In this document: piece by piece, positions 16,709-26,474 of the stretch | Numbering within the stretch: position 1 is the stretch's first letter | Layout: each line of letters starts with the position of its first letter | Assembly: GCF_001544135.1 (NCBI RefSeq) | Contig: NZ_BCPV01000015.1 | Span: 1-64,000, forward strand | Direction: 5' to 3' | Source of the DNA: Geobacillus zalihae NBRC 101842 | Lineage (GTDB): Bacteria; Bacillota; Bacilli; Bacillales; Anoxybacillaceae | Length of the DNA stretch: 64,000 nt | The notes under the pieces: generated by a model | What the model saw: the letters and a program-made list of their open reading frames with translations, nothing else | Told to the model about the DNA's origin: nothing | Databases searched by the model: none | Translations under genes and position numbers: made by a program

Positions 16709-18010
16709 TTAATGCGGCAAAAACGCCAGCTGCAAAAAGAGCAGCACCGCCAGCACGTACAGCAGCAACGGCACATCGCGCCAGCGGCCGCGGGCGATTT
16801 TTAAGAGCGGGTACGAGATGAAGCCGAGCGCGATGCCGGTCGCGATGCTGGAGGTGAGCGGCATGCTTAAGATGATGAGAAAGGCTGGGAACGCTTCGTC
16901 CAGTTCGCGCCAATTGATATGGGCGATGTTGCTGATCATCAAGCTTCCGACGATAATGAGCGCCGGGGCGGTGATGGCGGATAACCCGGCGACCGCGCCA
17001 ACCAGCGGGCTGAAAAAGGCCGCGATGACAAACAGTACAGCGACGGTGAGCGCCGTCCAGCCGGTGCGTCCGCCAGCGGCGACGCCGGTTGACGACTCGA
17101 TGTACGCCGATGTCGGGCTTGTGCCAAACATGGCGCCGATGGTCGTCGCGACCGAGTCGGCCAAGAGCGCCTCGCGGGCGCGCGGCAGCGTGTTTCCTTT
17201 CATCAGCCCGGCTTGCTGGGCAACGCCGATCATTGTGCCGGTCGTATCAAACAGCGTGACAAGCAAAAAGGAGAAGACGACCGTGTACAAACTATGACCG
17301 ATGACGTCCCCGATGGCCGCGAATGGATTGGTAATGATCAGCCCTTCTGGAAGCGACGGCAGCGAGACGATGCCTTTGTCAAAGTGAAGTTGCCCGGTCG
17401 CGTAGGCGATGACGCCGGTCACGACCATGCCGTAAAAGAGCGCGCCGTTGACGCCGCGCATCATGAAAACGAGCGTCACCGCCAGGCCGATGAGCGTCAA
17501 CACGGCCGACGGGGCATGCAAGTTGCCAAGCGCGACCAAATTTTGCGGATGGGCTTGGATGATTCCGGTCAGCCGCAGGCCGATAAAGGCGATAAACAGC
17601 CCGATGCCGGCGGTGATGCCGTGTTTTAAGCTGTCGGGGATCACTTCGATCAGCTTGCTGCGGAGCGGGGTGAGCGACAGCAACAAAAACAGCAATCCCG
17701 CGACAAACACAGCGGAAAACGCGGTTTCGTACGAAATGCCGCCGTGCGAGCCGACGACGGAATAGGCAAAATACGCGTTCAGCCCCATGCCGGGGGCAAT
17801 GGCGATCGGATAGTTGGCGAATATTGCCATCCACAGCGTGCCGACGACGGTCGCGATGACGGTGGCGGTGAACGCCTGTTCAAACGGGACGCCGGCATCT
17901 GATAAGATGACCGGATTGACGACGATGATGTACACCATGGTGAAAAAAGTCGTCAGGCCAGCGAGAAACTCTGTTTTGCGCTTGCTGGCATGGTGCGGAA
18001 GACGAATCAT
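16709..18010 (-). CDS. NCS2/AzgA-family purine permease (PbuG/PbuO-like)
   Basis: 433 residues with about 12-13 membrane segments. AzgA-family landmarks are present: FFTMVYIIVVNPVILSDAG, APGMGLNAYFAY, the substrate segment LFDTTGTMIGVA and GTSPTSAYIESSTG. It probably imports guanine, hypoxanthine or adenine with protons. ATG 18010 has GGAGGTTG upstream; the frame's earlier start at 18046 lacks one. I looked for a purine riboswitch in the 100 bp leader and saw none. Confidence 0.88.
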   Translation of the reverse strand: MIRLPHHASKRKTEFLAGLTTFFTMVYIIVVNPVILSDAGVPFEQAFTATVIATVVGTLWMAIFANYPIAIAPGMGLNAYFAYSVVGSHGGISYETAFSAVFVAGLLFLLLSLTPLRSKLIEVIPDSLKHGITAGIGLFIAFIGLRLTGIIQAHPQNLVALGNLHAPSAVLTLIGLAVTLVFMMRGVNGALFYGMVVTGVIAYATGQLHFDKGIVSLPSLPEGLIITNPFAAIGDVIGHSLYTVVFSFLLVTLFDTTGTMIGVAQQAGLMKGNTLPRAREALLADSVATTIGAMFGTSPTSAYIESSTGVAAGGRTGWTALTVAVLFVIAAFFSPLVGAVAGLSAITAPALIIVGSLMISNIAHINWRELDEAFPAFLIILSMPLTSSIATGIALGFISYPLLKIARGRWRDVPLLLYVLAVLLFLQLAFLPH

Positions 18011-18109
18011 AGGCAACCTCCTAAAGGCGAACAATATGAAAGACAACTATAATAATATTCGTTTTTATTCCAAAAAGCAACGGGGACGCCCGATGGCGCC
18101 CCCCGTTTG

Positions 18110-18298
18110 TTACTCCGCATCGCTCAGCCGTTTTCCAGCGATGGCGTAATGGTCTTTCGTCATTTCCTCGATGAACACAACAACGCTCTCTTTTTTCGCC
18201 CCGGTTGTCTCTACAACGGCGTCGGTCACTTTTTCCACCAGCGCTTTCTTTTGCTCATCCGTGCGGCCGGCGAGCATTTTGATCGTGACATACGGCAT
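18110..18298 (-). CDS. 4-oxalocrotonate tautomerase family enzyme (YwhB-like)
   Basis: 62 residues, the typical 4-OT size. The mature protein must begin with the catalytic proline, so of three tandem ATGs the last (18298), giving MPYVTIKML, is the functional start, and GGGGGA six bases before it agrees. Arg14-like RTDEQK is present. It catalyses keto-enol tautomerisation; the physiological substrate is unknown. Confidence 0.88.
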   Translation of the reverse strand: MPYVTIKMLAGRTDEQKKALVEKVTDAVVETTGAKKESVVVFIEEMTKDHYAIAGKRLSDAE

Positions 18299-18429
18299 CA
18301 TCATTCCCCCATTTCCTTGTCGGGTGCTGTCGCGCTTATTATACCATGGAACCGTGAAGTTCAGTCCACTTTTGGCGGTAAATCATGTATACTAAGGATA
18401 GTGAATACAGGGGAAAAGGAGTTAATCAA

Positions 18430-19098
18430 GTGGAACACATTTTGCCGTATTCGTTAAGCGAAATTCCGTACGTGCTGTTGACGCTGGCGCTGGCGTTTTC
18501 CGTGCATGAGTTCGCTCATGCATACGTCGCCTACAAGTTCGGCGATCCGACGGCGAAAAACGAGGGACGGCTGACATTGTCACCGTTTGCCCATTTGGAT
18601 TTGCTTGGCACCCTGCTGATTTTTCTCGCTGGGTTTGGCTGGGCGCGCCCGGTGCCAGTCAATCGCTTTTATTTCAAAAATCCGCGCCTTGCCGGCATTC
18701 TCGTGTCAGTTGCCGGACCGCTGAGCAACCTCGTGCTTGCCGCGCTTGGATTTGTCATTTGGTACGCGATGATCGATTTCGGCATCATGCGGGCGCTGCC
18801 GGATTGGTTTGCGGCCGGGTTTGATCTGTTTTTCCAAATTTTTATCAGCTTGAACGCTGTCTTGTTTGTGTTTAATTTATTGCCGTTTCCGCCGCTTGAT
18901 GGGTATCGTATTATTGAAGACTTGGCCCCGGATGGGCTGCGGGCGAAAATGACGCAATGGGAAAACTACGGGGCGCTCATTTTTCTTATCCTTGTGCTCA
19001 CGCCGCTTGACCGATATACGATTGAGCCGGTGTTTCAAGTGGCGCTGCCGTTTGTATTGGAAAATTTGCAGTCGTTGGTCGCCAATTTGTTTATGTAA
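18430..19098 (+). CDS. ywhC: Site-2-protease-family membrane metalloprotease YwhC
   Basis: 222 residues with about five membrane segments. The zinc site HEFAH is near residue 27, and the second motif is NLLPFPPLDG near 157. GTG 18430 has AAAAGGAG upstream; the frame extends earlier to 18385 without support. Intramembrane proteolysis is expected from the family; the substrate is unknown. It is followed by ywhD after 19 bp. Confidence 0.9.
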   Translation: MEHILPYSLSEIPYVLLTLALAFSVHEFAHAYVAYKFGDPTAKNEGRLTLSPFAHLDLLGTLLIFLAGFGWARPVPVNRFYFKNPRLAGILVSVAGPLSNLVLAALGFVIWYAMIDFGIMRALPDWFAAGFDLFFQIFISLNAVLFVFNLLPFPPLDGYRIIEDLAPDGLRAKMTQWENYGALIFLILVLTPLDRYTIEPVFQVALPFVLENLQSLVANLFM

Positions 19099-19117
19099 GG
19101 AAGGAGGAACAAGCGGA

Positions 19118-19633
19118 ATGGAGCAAAAAAAGAAAAAAAACATCGGCTTTAATATCATCAAAGACGATCCGACCGACGGGCACCGCGGCTTTGGCGCCGG
19201 GGCGTTGAGCTTAGAAAACGTGTCGCCGGTCATCATTGACGTCGAAGCGGGCGAAGCGTTCGTCGATATGGGGGCGATGCATGCCCGCAGCTCTGTTGAG
19301 CGCGGCATCAAGTTTTTGCCGGACCGTTCCGCCGTGCCAAACGGCAAGCCGTATTGGATCGTCTGGGTGACGATTGAGCGCCGTGAAGACGGCCCGTATT
19401 ACGCCGGGGTGACGGCGTGCGAAATGACGATCGACCGTGAGGCGCGCCGCGGCTATAAGTTATTGCCGGAACATGTGAACCGGCTCGATAAATCGCTAAA
19501 GCGGCACATTATTGTCGATCATATGGACGCGAAATCAAAACGGGTGCTCGCCGACTTTTTGAAAGGGCACGACATTGGGATGTGGAACCGTTCGAGCGAC
19601 AAGCTGAAACAAGATTTGGAAGTGGAAATGTGA
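19118..19633 (+). CDS. ywhD: YwhD family protein
   Basis: 171 residues starting MEQKKKKNIGFNIIKDD, with AAGGAGG eight bases upstream. The protein is soluble-looking, with no recognised catalytic motif and no membrane segment. It is paired with ywhC as in B. subtilis. Function is unknown. Confidence 0.88.
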   Translation: MEQKKKKNIGFNIIKDDPTDGHRGFGAGALSLENVSPVIIDVEAGEAFVDMGAMHARSSVERGIKFLPDRSAVPNGKPYWIVWVTIERREDGPYYAGVTACEMTIDREARRGYKLLPEHVNRLDKSLKRHIIVDHMDAKSKRVLADFLKGHDIGMWNRSSDKLKQDLEVEM

Positions 19634-19724
19634 CGGTTTTGTGAAAAGATATGGGCAAGGGCTTGTTCTCGTTTGGAAAAAAGGATAAACTAAATCTACA
19701 TGTATAACACAGGAAAACTAGGAC

Positions 19725-19764
19725 AAGAAAATCCCCTGCGGGCAAACGCAGGGGATTTTCTTGT
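19725..19764. terminator. Bidirectional terminator between ywhD and pbpG
   Basis: GAAAATCCCCTGCG pairs with CGCAGGGGATTTTC. It is AT-flanked on both sides and serves either strand. Confidence 0.85.
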
Positions 19765-21810
19765 TTAAAACCATGGGAACCATTTCTCGAACCAGCTTTT
19801 TCCGTCTTCTTTTTTCTTCTTTTTCTTTTCCAAATGGTCGGTGCAATAGTCGGTCGGTTCTGTACCGATGAGATAGTACGTTTTTCGTTTCACCGGACAG
19901 GAGTCGGTGGCCAGCTTGCCGTTTTGCGGGTCGATGTAGACGCCGATGACGCCTTTGGTCGGTTTGAACGATTTTTTCGGTTCGCCGGCGAGGCTTTGTT
20001 CCATAAAGTGAACCCATATTTGTTTGGCATATTGCCTTTCGGCAGGACGATCCATCGTTTCCCCGCGGTCGTAGCCGGTCCAGACGCCGGCGACAAGTTG
20101 CGGGGCGAACCCGATCATCCAACTGTCCGTTTTCGTCGTTCCCGACTTGCCGGCGTACGGACGCGTGATGTCATCGATGATGGACTGCCCGGTGACGGTT
20201 GTATAGCCGTTAAGCTTTGGGTCGAACATCCCGGTCATTAAATGGGTCGTCACAAACGCCGCGTCGCGGTCGAGCACTTGCCGGCTCTCCGGCTTATGTT
20301 CATATAGCACGTTTCCGTTTGCATCCACGACTTTTTGAATAAACACCGGTTCGGTTTGTTTGCCGTAGTTGGCCAGCGTGCTGTACGCGGCGACCATGTC
20401 GATCATTTTCACCGGCGATGTGCCGAGCGCCAACGACGGCACTGCTTTCAATCTGCTTGTGATGCCGAGCGCTTTCGCTGTGTCGACGAGTTTGTCGGCG
20501 CCGATGAACTGGAGCGTTTTCACCGCAAAGACGTTGTCGGATACGGCGAGCGCCTCGGCGAGCGTGATCGGGCCGTTGGCATAGTAGTCATTGTAATTAT
20601 GGGGGGTGTACGACGATCGGCCGCCGTTAAACGTAAATGTCGTCAGCTCGCTGCGCAGTTGGGTCGATGGGGTGAATCCTTGCTCGATCGCCGCGTAATA
20701 CAAAAACGGCTTAAATGTCGACCCTGGCTGGCGTTCCGCCTGCACGGCCCGGTTGAACGGGCTCTCTTCGTAGTTGCGTCCGCCGATGAGCGCCTTTACT
20801 TCCCCTGTGCGCGGATCCATGGCCACCAATGCCGCCTGGATGGCAGAATGGGGACTGATGACTTGCTTAACTTGTTCTTCGGCGATTCGCTGCAGGCGTC
20901 GGTCGAGCGTTGTGTAGACGCGCAGCCCCCCGAGCTCAATCGTCCGCTCATCAAGGCCGAGTTTGATGCGCAGCTGCTGTTTGACGACATCTTGAAAATA
21001 CGGAGCGATCGGCTGCTCTTGTTCGTGGTGGCGGACGTAGACGAGCTTGTCGCGGTACGCCTGCTCCGCTTCTTCGCGGCTGATGTAGCCGGCTTCCACC
21101 ATGGAGGTAAGCACGATTTTTTGACGCGCTTTCGCCCGCTGTTCATTGACAAACGGCGAGTAGTAATACGGCCCTTTCGGAATGCCGGCCAGCATCGCTG
21201 CCTCGCTGAGCGTCAGCTCGCTCGCGTGCTTGCCGAAATAGTAGCGAGCCGCTGCTTCAATGCCGTAGACCCCATGGCCGTAGTAAATCGTGTTTAAATA
21301 GCCTTCCAAAATTTGATCTTTGCTGTAGTTGGCTTCAAGCCGGATGGTGTACAACGCTTCCTGGATTTTCCGCGACCACGTTTTTTCATGCGTCAAAAAC
21401 AAGTTGCGTGCATATTGCTGGGTGATCGTGCTCGCTCCTTGCACTTTGTCCATGGCCTCGAGATTGGCGAGCACCGCGCCAGCGATCCGTTTCAAGTCAA
21501 ACCCGTGATGTTCGTAAAACTTCCGGTCTTCAACGGCGATCGTCGCTTCGATGACGTGCGGGGACATGTCTTTGAGCCGAACCCAATAGCGTTTTTGCCC
21601 ATGGTCGCTTTCCCCGATTTTGCGGCCGTCGTCCGCATAAAAAATCGTCGTCTGCGGCACGGCGACCGGCGGGGCGCCTTCGATTTTCGCGAACAACACA
21701 AAGCTCCCGAGAGCGGCGAAGGCAAAGATGGCGAGAAAAAAGCCGATAAAGACGGCGGCGCGCACATATTTCCACGTGCCGCGAAAACGGCTGCCCGGGA
21801 TCGGTTCCAT
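19765..21810 (-). CDS. pbpG: Class A penicillin-binding protein, PbpG-like
   Basis: 681 residues. There is one N-terminal membrane anchor (about 14-40). A GT51 glycosyltransferase domain follows (VEDRKFYEHHGFD, GASTITQQYARNLFLT), then a transpeptidase domain with SXXK as PGSTFKPF, SXN as AVSDNVF and KSGT. A short Lys/Glu-rich tail and WFEKWFPWF end it. It polymerises and crosslinks peptidoglycan; the ywhE/pbpG position suggests a sporulation role. GAGGTGA precedes the ATG. Confidence 0.92.
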   Translation of the reverse strand: MEPIPGSRFRGTWKYVRAAVFIGFFLAIFAFAALGSFVLFAKIEGAPPVAVPQTTIFYADDGRKIGESDHGQKRYWVRLKDMSPHVIEATIAVEDRKFYEHHGFDLKRIAGAVLANLEAMDKVQGASTITQQYARNLFLTHEKTWSRKIQEALYTIRLEANYSKDQILEGYLNTIYYGHGVYGIEAAARYYFGKHASELTLSEAAMLAGIPKGPYYYSPFVNEQRAKARQKIVLTSMVEAGYISREEAEQAYRDKLVYVRHHEQEQPIAPYFQDVVKQQLRIKLGLDERTIELGGLRVYTTLDRRLQRIAEEQVKQVISPHSAIQAALVAMDPRTGEVKALIGGRNYEESPFNRAVQAERQPGSTFKPFLYYAAIEQGFTPSTQLRSELTTFTFNGGRSSYTPHNYNDYYANGPITLAEALAVSDNVFAVKTLQFIGADKLVDTAKALGITSRLKAVPSLALGTSPVKMIDMVAAYSTLANYGKQTEPVFIQKVVDANGNVLYEHKPESRQVLDRDAAFVTTHLMTGMFDPKLNGYTTVTGQSIIDDITRPYAGKSGTTKTDSWMIGFAPQLVAGVWTGYDRGETMDRPAERQYAKQIWVHFMEQSLAGEPKKSFKPTKGVIGVYIDPQNGKLATDSCPVKRKTYYLIGTEPTDYCTDHLEKKKKKKEDGKSWFEKWFPWF

Positions 21811-21934
21811 TGCGCATCACCTCGGCGATGTTGGCGGAAAAGCGCATCGTTTGGCCCTCTGGCAAAATGCGGTTGGCGCTTTCCGCTTTTCTTACCAGTA
21901 TGAAAAAAAATTTTTTATTTTAAACTTGTTCCTC

Positions 21935-21962
21935 TTGCATTTTTGCTAGATTGCTCTATACT
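21935..21962 (+). promoter_or_regulatory. Promoter of speE-speB
   Basis: TTGCAT and TATACT with a 16-base spacer, 74 bp before speE. Confidence 0.65.
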
Positions 21963-22036
21963 TTTTCATGTTTAGTTTTTCGTTGGCTAAGGAAAACTTG
22001 TATAGTAAGCAACGCTCGGAGAAAGGATGTTACCGA

Positions 22037-22864
22037 ATGGAACTTTGGTTTACCGAAAAGCAAACGGAGCATTTTGGCATCACCGCACGCATCATCCGCA
22101 CTTTACATACAGAACAGACGCCGTTCCAAAAACTTGATATGGTCGAAACGGCGGAGTTTGGCAACATGCTCATTCTAGACGGCATGGTCATGACAACGCA
22201 AAAAGACGAATTCGTCTACCATGAAATGGTCGCCCACGTGCCGTTGTTCACCCACCCCAATCCGGAAAACGTGCTTGTCGTCGGCGGCGGCGACGGCGGC
22301 GTCATTCGTGAAGTGCTGAAGCACCCAAGCGTCAAAAAAGCGACGCTTGTGGAAATTGACGGCAAAGTGATCGAGTGCTCGAAAAAATACTTGCCGGAAA
22401 TCGCTGGCCAACTTGACGATCCGCGCGTCGAAGTGAAAGTCGATGACGGGTTTATGCATATCGCCAAAAGCGAAAACGAGTATGACGTCATTATGGTTGA
22501 CTCAACCGAACCGGTCGGCCCAGCGGTCAACTTGTTCACAAAAGGGTTTTACGCCGGCATCGCCAACGCGTTGAAGGAAGACGGCATTTTCGTCGCCCAA
22601 ACGGACAATCCGTGGTTTAAGGCCGATTTGATTCGCAACGTATACCGCGATGTGAAAGAAATTTTCCCGATCACCCGTTTGTATACGGCGAACATTCCGA
22701 CGTATCCGAGCGGGCTCTGGACGTTTACGCTCGGCTCGAAACAATACGACCCGCTCGCTGTGAGCGACGACCGGTTCCATGACATTGAGACGAAATATTA
22801 CACGAAAGAATTGCACAAAGCGTGTTTCGTCTTGCCGAAATTTGTCGCGGATTTAACGAAGTAA
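22037..22864 (+). CDS. speE: Spermidine synthase (polyamine aminopropyltransferase)
   Basis: 275 residues. The GGGDGG cofactor loop ([14 protein letters not shown]), YHEMVAHVP and DSTEPVGPA are intact. It transfers aminopropyl from decarboxylated S-adenosylmethionine to putrescine. ATG 22037 follows GAAAGGATG. The frame's earlier start at 21968 lies in the promoter region. It forms an operon with speB 13 bp downstream. Confidence 0.95.
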   Translation: MELWFTEKQTEHFGITARIIRTLHTEQTPFQKLDMVETAEFGNMLILDGMVMTTQKDEFVYHEMVAHVPLFTHPNPENVLVVGGGDGGVIREVLKHPSVKKATLVEIDGKVIECSKKYLPEIAGQLDDPRVEVKVDDGFMHIAKSENEYDVIMVDSTEPVGPAVNLFTKGFYAGIANALKEDGIFVAQTDNPWFKADLIRNVYRDVKEIFPITRLYTANIPTYPSGLWTFTLGSKQYDPLAVSDDRFHDIETKYYTKELHKACFVLPKFVADLTK

Positions 22865-22877
22865 GGGGGCGCAGGCA

Positions 22878-23753
22878 ATGCGATTTGATGAAGCCTATTC
22901 GGGCAACGTGTTTATCGGCAGCCATCCGAATTTTGAAGAAAGCGAAGCGGTCATTTACGGGATGCCGATGGACTGGACGGTCAGCTACCGGCCTGGCTCG
23001 CGGTTTGGCCCGGCCCGCATCCGCGAAGTGTCAATCGGGCTTGAGGAGTACAGCCCATATTTGGACCGCGAACTCAAAGACATCCGCTACTTTGACGCTG
23101 GAGACATTCCGCTGCCGTTTGGCAATGCGGCCCGCAGTTTAGAGCTGATTGAGCAGTTCGTGAAAAAGGTGCTTGACGCCGGCAAGTTTCCGCTCGGCCT
23201 TGGCGGAGAGCATCTTGTCTCCTGGCCGGTCATGAAAGCGGTGTATGAATACTACCCGGATTTGGCCGTCATTCACATGGACGCCCATACCGACTTGCGC
23301 GAACATTACGAAGGCGAGCCGCTGTCGCACGCGACGCCAATCCGCAAAGTCGCTGACTTGATCGGCCCGACGAATGTCTTTTCGTTCGGCATCCGCTCCG
23401 GCATGAAGGAAGAGTTCGAATGGGCGAAAGAAAACGGCATGTACATCGCCAAGTTTGAAGTGCTTGAACCGCTCCGCTCCGTGTTGCCGAAGCTCGCTGG
23501 CCGTCCGGTGTATGTGACGATTGACATCGATGTGCTTGATCCCGCTCATGCCCCAGGCACTGGGACGGTCGATGCCGGCGGCATTACGTCAAAAGAGCTG
23601 CTTTCGGCCATTCACGAGATCGCCCGCTCCGACGTGCGAGTCGTTGGCGCCGATCTGGTGGAAGTTGCACCGATTTATGACCATTCCGAACAAACGGCCA
23701 ATACGGCGAGCAAGCTTGTGAGAGAAATGCTGCTTGGCTGGGTGGCGAAGTGA
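22878..23753 (+). CDS. speB: Agmatinase
   Basis: 291 residues of the ureohydrolase family. Manganese ligand motifs are GGEHLVSW, HMDAHTDLR and DIDVLDPAHAPGTG. It hydrolyses agmatine to putrescine and urea, supplying the substrate of SpeE encoded just upstream. AAGGGGG precedes the ATG. Confidence 0.95.
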   Translation: MRFDEAYSGNVFIGSHPNFEESEAVIYGMPMDWTVSYRPGSRFGPARIREVSIGLEEYSPYLDRELKDIRYFDAGDIPLPFGNAARSLELIEQFVKKVLDAGKFPLGLGGEHLVSWPVMKAVYEYYPDLAVIHMDAHTDLREHYEGEPLSHATPIRKVADLIGPTNVFSFGIRSGMKEEFEWAKENGMYIAKFEVLEPLRSVLPKLAGRPVYVTIDIDVLDPAHAPGTGTVDAGGITSKELLSAIHEIARSDVRVVGADLVEVAPIYDHSEQTANTASKLVREMLLGWVAK

Positions 23754-23761
23754 AAAATGAG

Positions 23762-23803
23762 AAAAAGCGCCTAAATCGCAAGTTTGCGAGGGCGCTTTTT
23801 TCT
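23762..23803 (+). terminator. Terminator of speE-speB
   Basis: AAAAAGCGCC pairs with GGCGCTTTTT, with a CGCAAGTTTGCG inner hairpin and a T tail. Confidence 0.88.
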
Positions 23804-23807
23804 TTGG

Positions 23808-23890
23808 TGGGACAAAAGATGCAGGAATATGAGCGTACGTTTTATTTAAGGAAAAACAACCTTTTGGGTCAGTCCCTTTTTTTAACTGGA
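23808..23890. repeat. MITE-like hairpin with GGGACTGACCCAAAAGG end
   Basis: GTGGGACAAAAG near 23809 and CCTTTTGGGTCAGTCCC near 23866 are imperfect inverted ends about 75 bp apart. The right end matches, in inverted orientation, the element end at 16577. Confidence 0.45.
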
Positions 23891-23920
23891 GCAGAAATCT
23901 GCCATCGGGTTTGTCCCCTC

Positions 23921-23949
23921 TTGAATGGAGCGAAACAGTTCATTATACT
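23921..23949 (+). promoter_or_regulatory. Promoter of ywiB-argS
   Basis: TTGAAT and TATACT with a 17-base spacer, 42 bp before ywiB. Confidence 0.65.
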
Positions 23950-23990
23950 ATGAATTATGACTGTTTGTTCGCAAAGGTGTGTTCATCGAT

Positions 23991-24422
23991 ATGAAGGAAA
24001 CAAACGGCATCCCGGCGCGCCTCCGCCAAGTGGCTGTCATTCGCGACGGTCCGCGCCAAGAGACGGTTGTGCTTGAGGCGGATGGCACGTATTACATAAA
24101 AGGGGAAACCGTTTATTTGCAGTTTGCCGAAGAAAACGAACTCGGGCGGGTGAACAACATTGTGAAAATCGCGCCTGACGAGGTGACCGTCCTTCGTTCC
24201 GGAGCGGTCGAGATGCGGCAAACGTTCCGCCGCCGCCAAGAAACATCGGGCCATTATGGGACAGCGTTTGGACGATGGGCGCTGGCGGCCAAAACGAGCT
24301 CCATGGAGTTTCACTATGATGAGCAGCGGAAAAAGGGGCGGCTCTTTCTTTCCTATGAACTGATGCTAGGCGATGAGCGAAGCGGGCGCCATACGTTGAC
24401 GTTGACATTTAAGGGGGTATAA
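23991..24422 (+). CDS. ywiB: DUF1934 beta-barrel protein YwiB
   Basis: 143 residues from ATG 23991, starting MKETNG like the B. subtilis protein. An upstream GTG at 23979 is in frame, but its Shine-Dalgarno spacing is too short. The pattern VLEADGTYYIKGETVYLQF fits the DUF1934 lipocalin-like fold. Function is unknown. It lies 3 bp before argS and is probably co-transcribed and translationally coupled with it. Confidence 0.86.
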   Translation: MKETNGIPARLRQVAVIRDGPRQETVVLEADGTYYIKGETVYLQFAEENELGRVNNIVKIAPDEVTVLRSGAVEMRQTFRRRQETSGHYGTAFGRWALAAKTSSMEFHYDEQRKKGRLFLSYELMLGDERSGRHTLTLTFKGV

Positions 24423-24425
24423 GCG

Positions 24426-26099
24426 GTGAACATTGTCGGACAAATCAAGGAAAAGATGAAAGAAGAAATCCGCCAGGCGGCGGTAAGAGCAGGGCTGGCT
24501 TCGGCCGACGAGCTGCCGGATGTGCTGCTTGAGGTGCCGCGCGACAAGGCGCATGGCGACTACTCGACGAACATCGCCATGCAGCTCGCCCGCATCGCGA
24601 AAAAACCGCCGCGGGCGATCGCCGAAGCCATCGTCGGGCAGCTTGACCGCGAACGCATGTCGGTCGCCCGCATCGAGATCGCCGGGCCAGGGTTTATTAA
24701 CTTTTACATGGACAACCGCTATTTGACGGCGGTCGTGCCGGCGATTTTGCAGGCGGGACAAGCGTATGGCGAATCGAACGTCGGCAACGGGGAAAAAGTG
24801 CAAGTCGAGTTCGTCTCGGCCAATCCAACCGGAGACCTGCATTTAGGTCATGCCCGCGGCGCGGCGGTCGGCGATTCGCTTTGCAACATTTTGGCGAAAG
24901 CCGGGTTTGACGTGACGCGTGAATACTATATTAATGACGCCGGCAAGCAAATTTACAATTTAGCGAAATCGGTCGAAGCCCGTTATTTTCAGGCGCTCGG
25001 TGTCGATATGCCGTTGCCGGAGGACGGCTATTACGGCGACGATATCGTCGAAATCGGCAAAAAGCTTGCCGAAGAGTACGGCGACCGGTTTGTCGAAATG
25101 GAGGAAGAAGAAAGGCTTGCCTTTTTCCGCGACTATGGGCTCCGCTATGAGCTTGAAAAAATCAAAAAAGACTTGGCCGACTTCCGTGTGCCGTTTGACG
25201 TCTGGTATTCGGAAACATCGCTCTATGAAAGCGGAAAAATCGACGAAGCGCTTTCCACTTTGCGCGAGCGCGGCTATATTTACGAGCAGGACGGGGCGAC
25301 ATGGTTCCGTTCGACGGCGTTTGGGGACGACAAAGACCGCGTCTTAATTAAGCAGGACGGCACATATACGTACTTGCTTCCGGACATCGCCTACCATCAA
25401 GACAAGCTGCGGCGCGGGTTCAAAAAGCTCATCAACATTTGGGGGGCGGACCACCACGGCTACATTCCGCGCATGAAGGCGGCGATCGCTGCGCTCGGTT
25501 ATGATCCGGAGGCGCTTGAAGTGGAAATCATTCAAATGGTGAACCTATACCAAAACGGTGAGCGCGTCAAAATGAGCAAGCGCACCGGCAAGGCGGTGAC
25601 GATGCGCGAGCTCATGGAAGAAGTCGGCGTCGATGCCGTCCGCTATTTCTTTGCGATGCGCTCGGGCGATACGCATTTGGATTTTGACATGGACTTGGCC
25701 GTGTCGCAGTCGAATGAAAATCCGGTTTACTACGTCCAATATGCGCACGCCCGCGTTTCAAGCATTCTCCGCCAGGCGGAAGAGCAAAACGTGTCGTACG
25801 AAGGCGGCCTCGCTTTGCATCATTTAGCGGAGACGGAAAAAGAAATCGAGCTGCTCAAAGTGCTCGGCGATTTCCCTGACGTCGTCGCAGAGGCGGCGCT
25901 CAAGCGGATGCCGCATCGCGTCACCGCCTATGCATTCGATTTGGCTTCCGCGCTCCATAGCTTTTATAACGCGGAAAAAGTGCTTGATCTGGACAACATC
26001 GAAAAAACAAAAGCCCGCCTTGCGCTTGTCAAGGCGGTGCAAATTACGCTGAAAAACGCATTGACGTTGATCGGCGTCTCAGCGCCGGAACAAATGTAA
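24426..26099 (+). CDS. argS: Arginyl-tRNA synthetase
   Basis: 557 residues, a full-length class I synthetase. It has an N-terminal Add-1 domain, the HIGH-type motif as HLGHARGA (about 140), the KMSKS-type as VKMSKRTGK, and a C-terminal DALR anticodon domain. It charges tRNA-Arg. The GTG start follows GGGGGTATAAGC. There is no T-box leader because ywiB lies immediately upstream. Confidence 0.96.
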   Translation: MNIVGQIKEKMKEEIRQAAVRAGLASADELPDVLLEVPRDKAHGDYSTNIAMQLARIAKKPPRAIAEAIVGQLDRERMSVARIEIAGPGFINFYMDNRYLTAVVPAILQAGQAYGESNVGNGEKVQVEFVSANPTGDLHLGHARGAAVGDSLCNILAKAGFDVTREYYINDAGKQIYNLAKSVEARYFQALGVDMPLPEDGYYGDDIVEIGKKLAEEYGDRFVEMEEEERLAFFRDYGLRYELEKIKKDLADFRVPFDVWYSETSLYESGKIDEALSTLRERGYIYEQDGATWFRSTAFGDDKDRVLIKQDGTYTYLLPDIAYHQDKLRRGFKKLINIWGADHHGYIPRMKAAIAALGYDPEALEVEIIQMVNLYQNGERVKMSKRTGKAVTMRELMEEVGVDAVRYFFAMRSGDTHLDFDMDLAVSQSNENPVYYVQYAHARVSSILRQAEEQNVSYEGGLALHHLAETEKEIELLKVLGDFPDVVAEAALKRMPHRVTAYAFDLASALHSFYNAEKVLDLDNIEKTKARLALVKAVQITLKNALTLIGVSAPEQM

Positions 26100-26105
26100 A
26101 GGAAT

Positions 26106-26139
26106 GAGGGGGAGAGCGGAGAGCGCCCCCTCTTTTTTG
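26106..26139 (+). terminator. Terminator of argS
   Basis: GAGGGGG pairs with CCCCCTC, followed by six T residues. Confidence 0.85.
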
Positions 26140-26178
26140 GGCATTCTAAAGAAAAACAAACAGTGGAGGACGAATCTC

Positions 26179-26346
26179 ATGAAAGAAATCGTGCTGTCGC
26201 TTCTGACAGGCATGATCGTCGGCTTTTTGTTCACCTTGCTTCGGTTGCCGATTCCCGCTCCCCCGGCGTTGGCCGGCATTGCCGGCATCGTCGGGGTGTA
26301 TCTCGGCATGCGGTTGTTTCAATGGTTCACGGTGTTTTGGAAGTAA
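26179..26346 (+). CDS. XapX domain small membrane protein
   Basis: 55 residues with two membrane segments and the XapX (DUF1427) pattern: LLTGMIVGFLFTLLRLPIPAPPALAG, then GVYLG. GTGGAGG lies upstream of ATG 26179. Function is unknown; the family is proposed to be transport related. Confidence 0.82.
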   Translation: MKEIVLSLLTGMIVGFLFTLLRLPIPAPPALAGIAGIVGVYLGMRLFQWFTVFWK

Positions 26347-26374
26347 GCACTTGCATGATCAAACGGGGAACAAA

Positions 26375-26432
26375 ACCCGGTTGGCGCCATTTTGGCAGCA
26401 TCAAGCCGCCGGAAGCGCTGGCCGGGTTTTTT
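26375..26432 (+). terminator. Terminator after the XapX gene
   Basis: AACCCGG (about 26376) pairs with CCGGGTT (about 26422), enclosing further pairing, followed by a T-run. It lies in the convergent gap before cls. Confidence 0.6.
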
Positions 26433-26474
26433 GCTTCTTCTGTTGTTTGCGAGGGAAATGGAATTTCGGACCGG

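Noticed and set aside
18011-18109. Purine riboswitch before the NCS2 permease
   Set aside because: The ~100 bp leader lacks the three-way-junction pattern and is AT-rich without paired loops.
20335-21297. 320-codon plus-strand frame opposite pbpG
   Set aside because: Shadow frame; pbpG carries all transglycosylase and transpeptidase motifs.
24300-24430. T-box leader for argS
   Set aside because: argS starts 3 bp after ywiB, leaving no room for a T-box or antiterminator.
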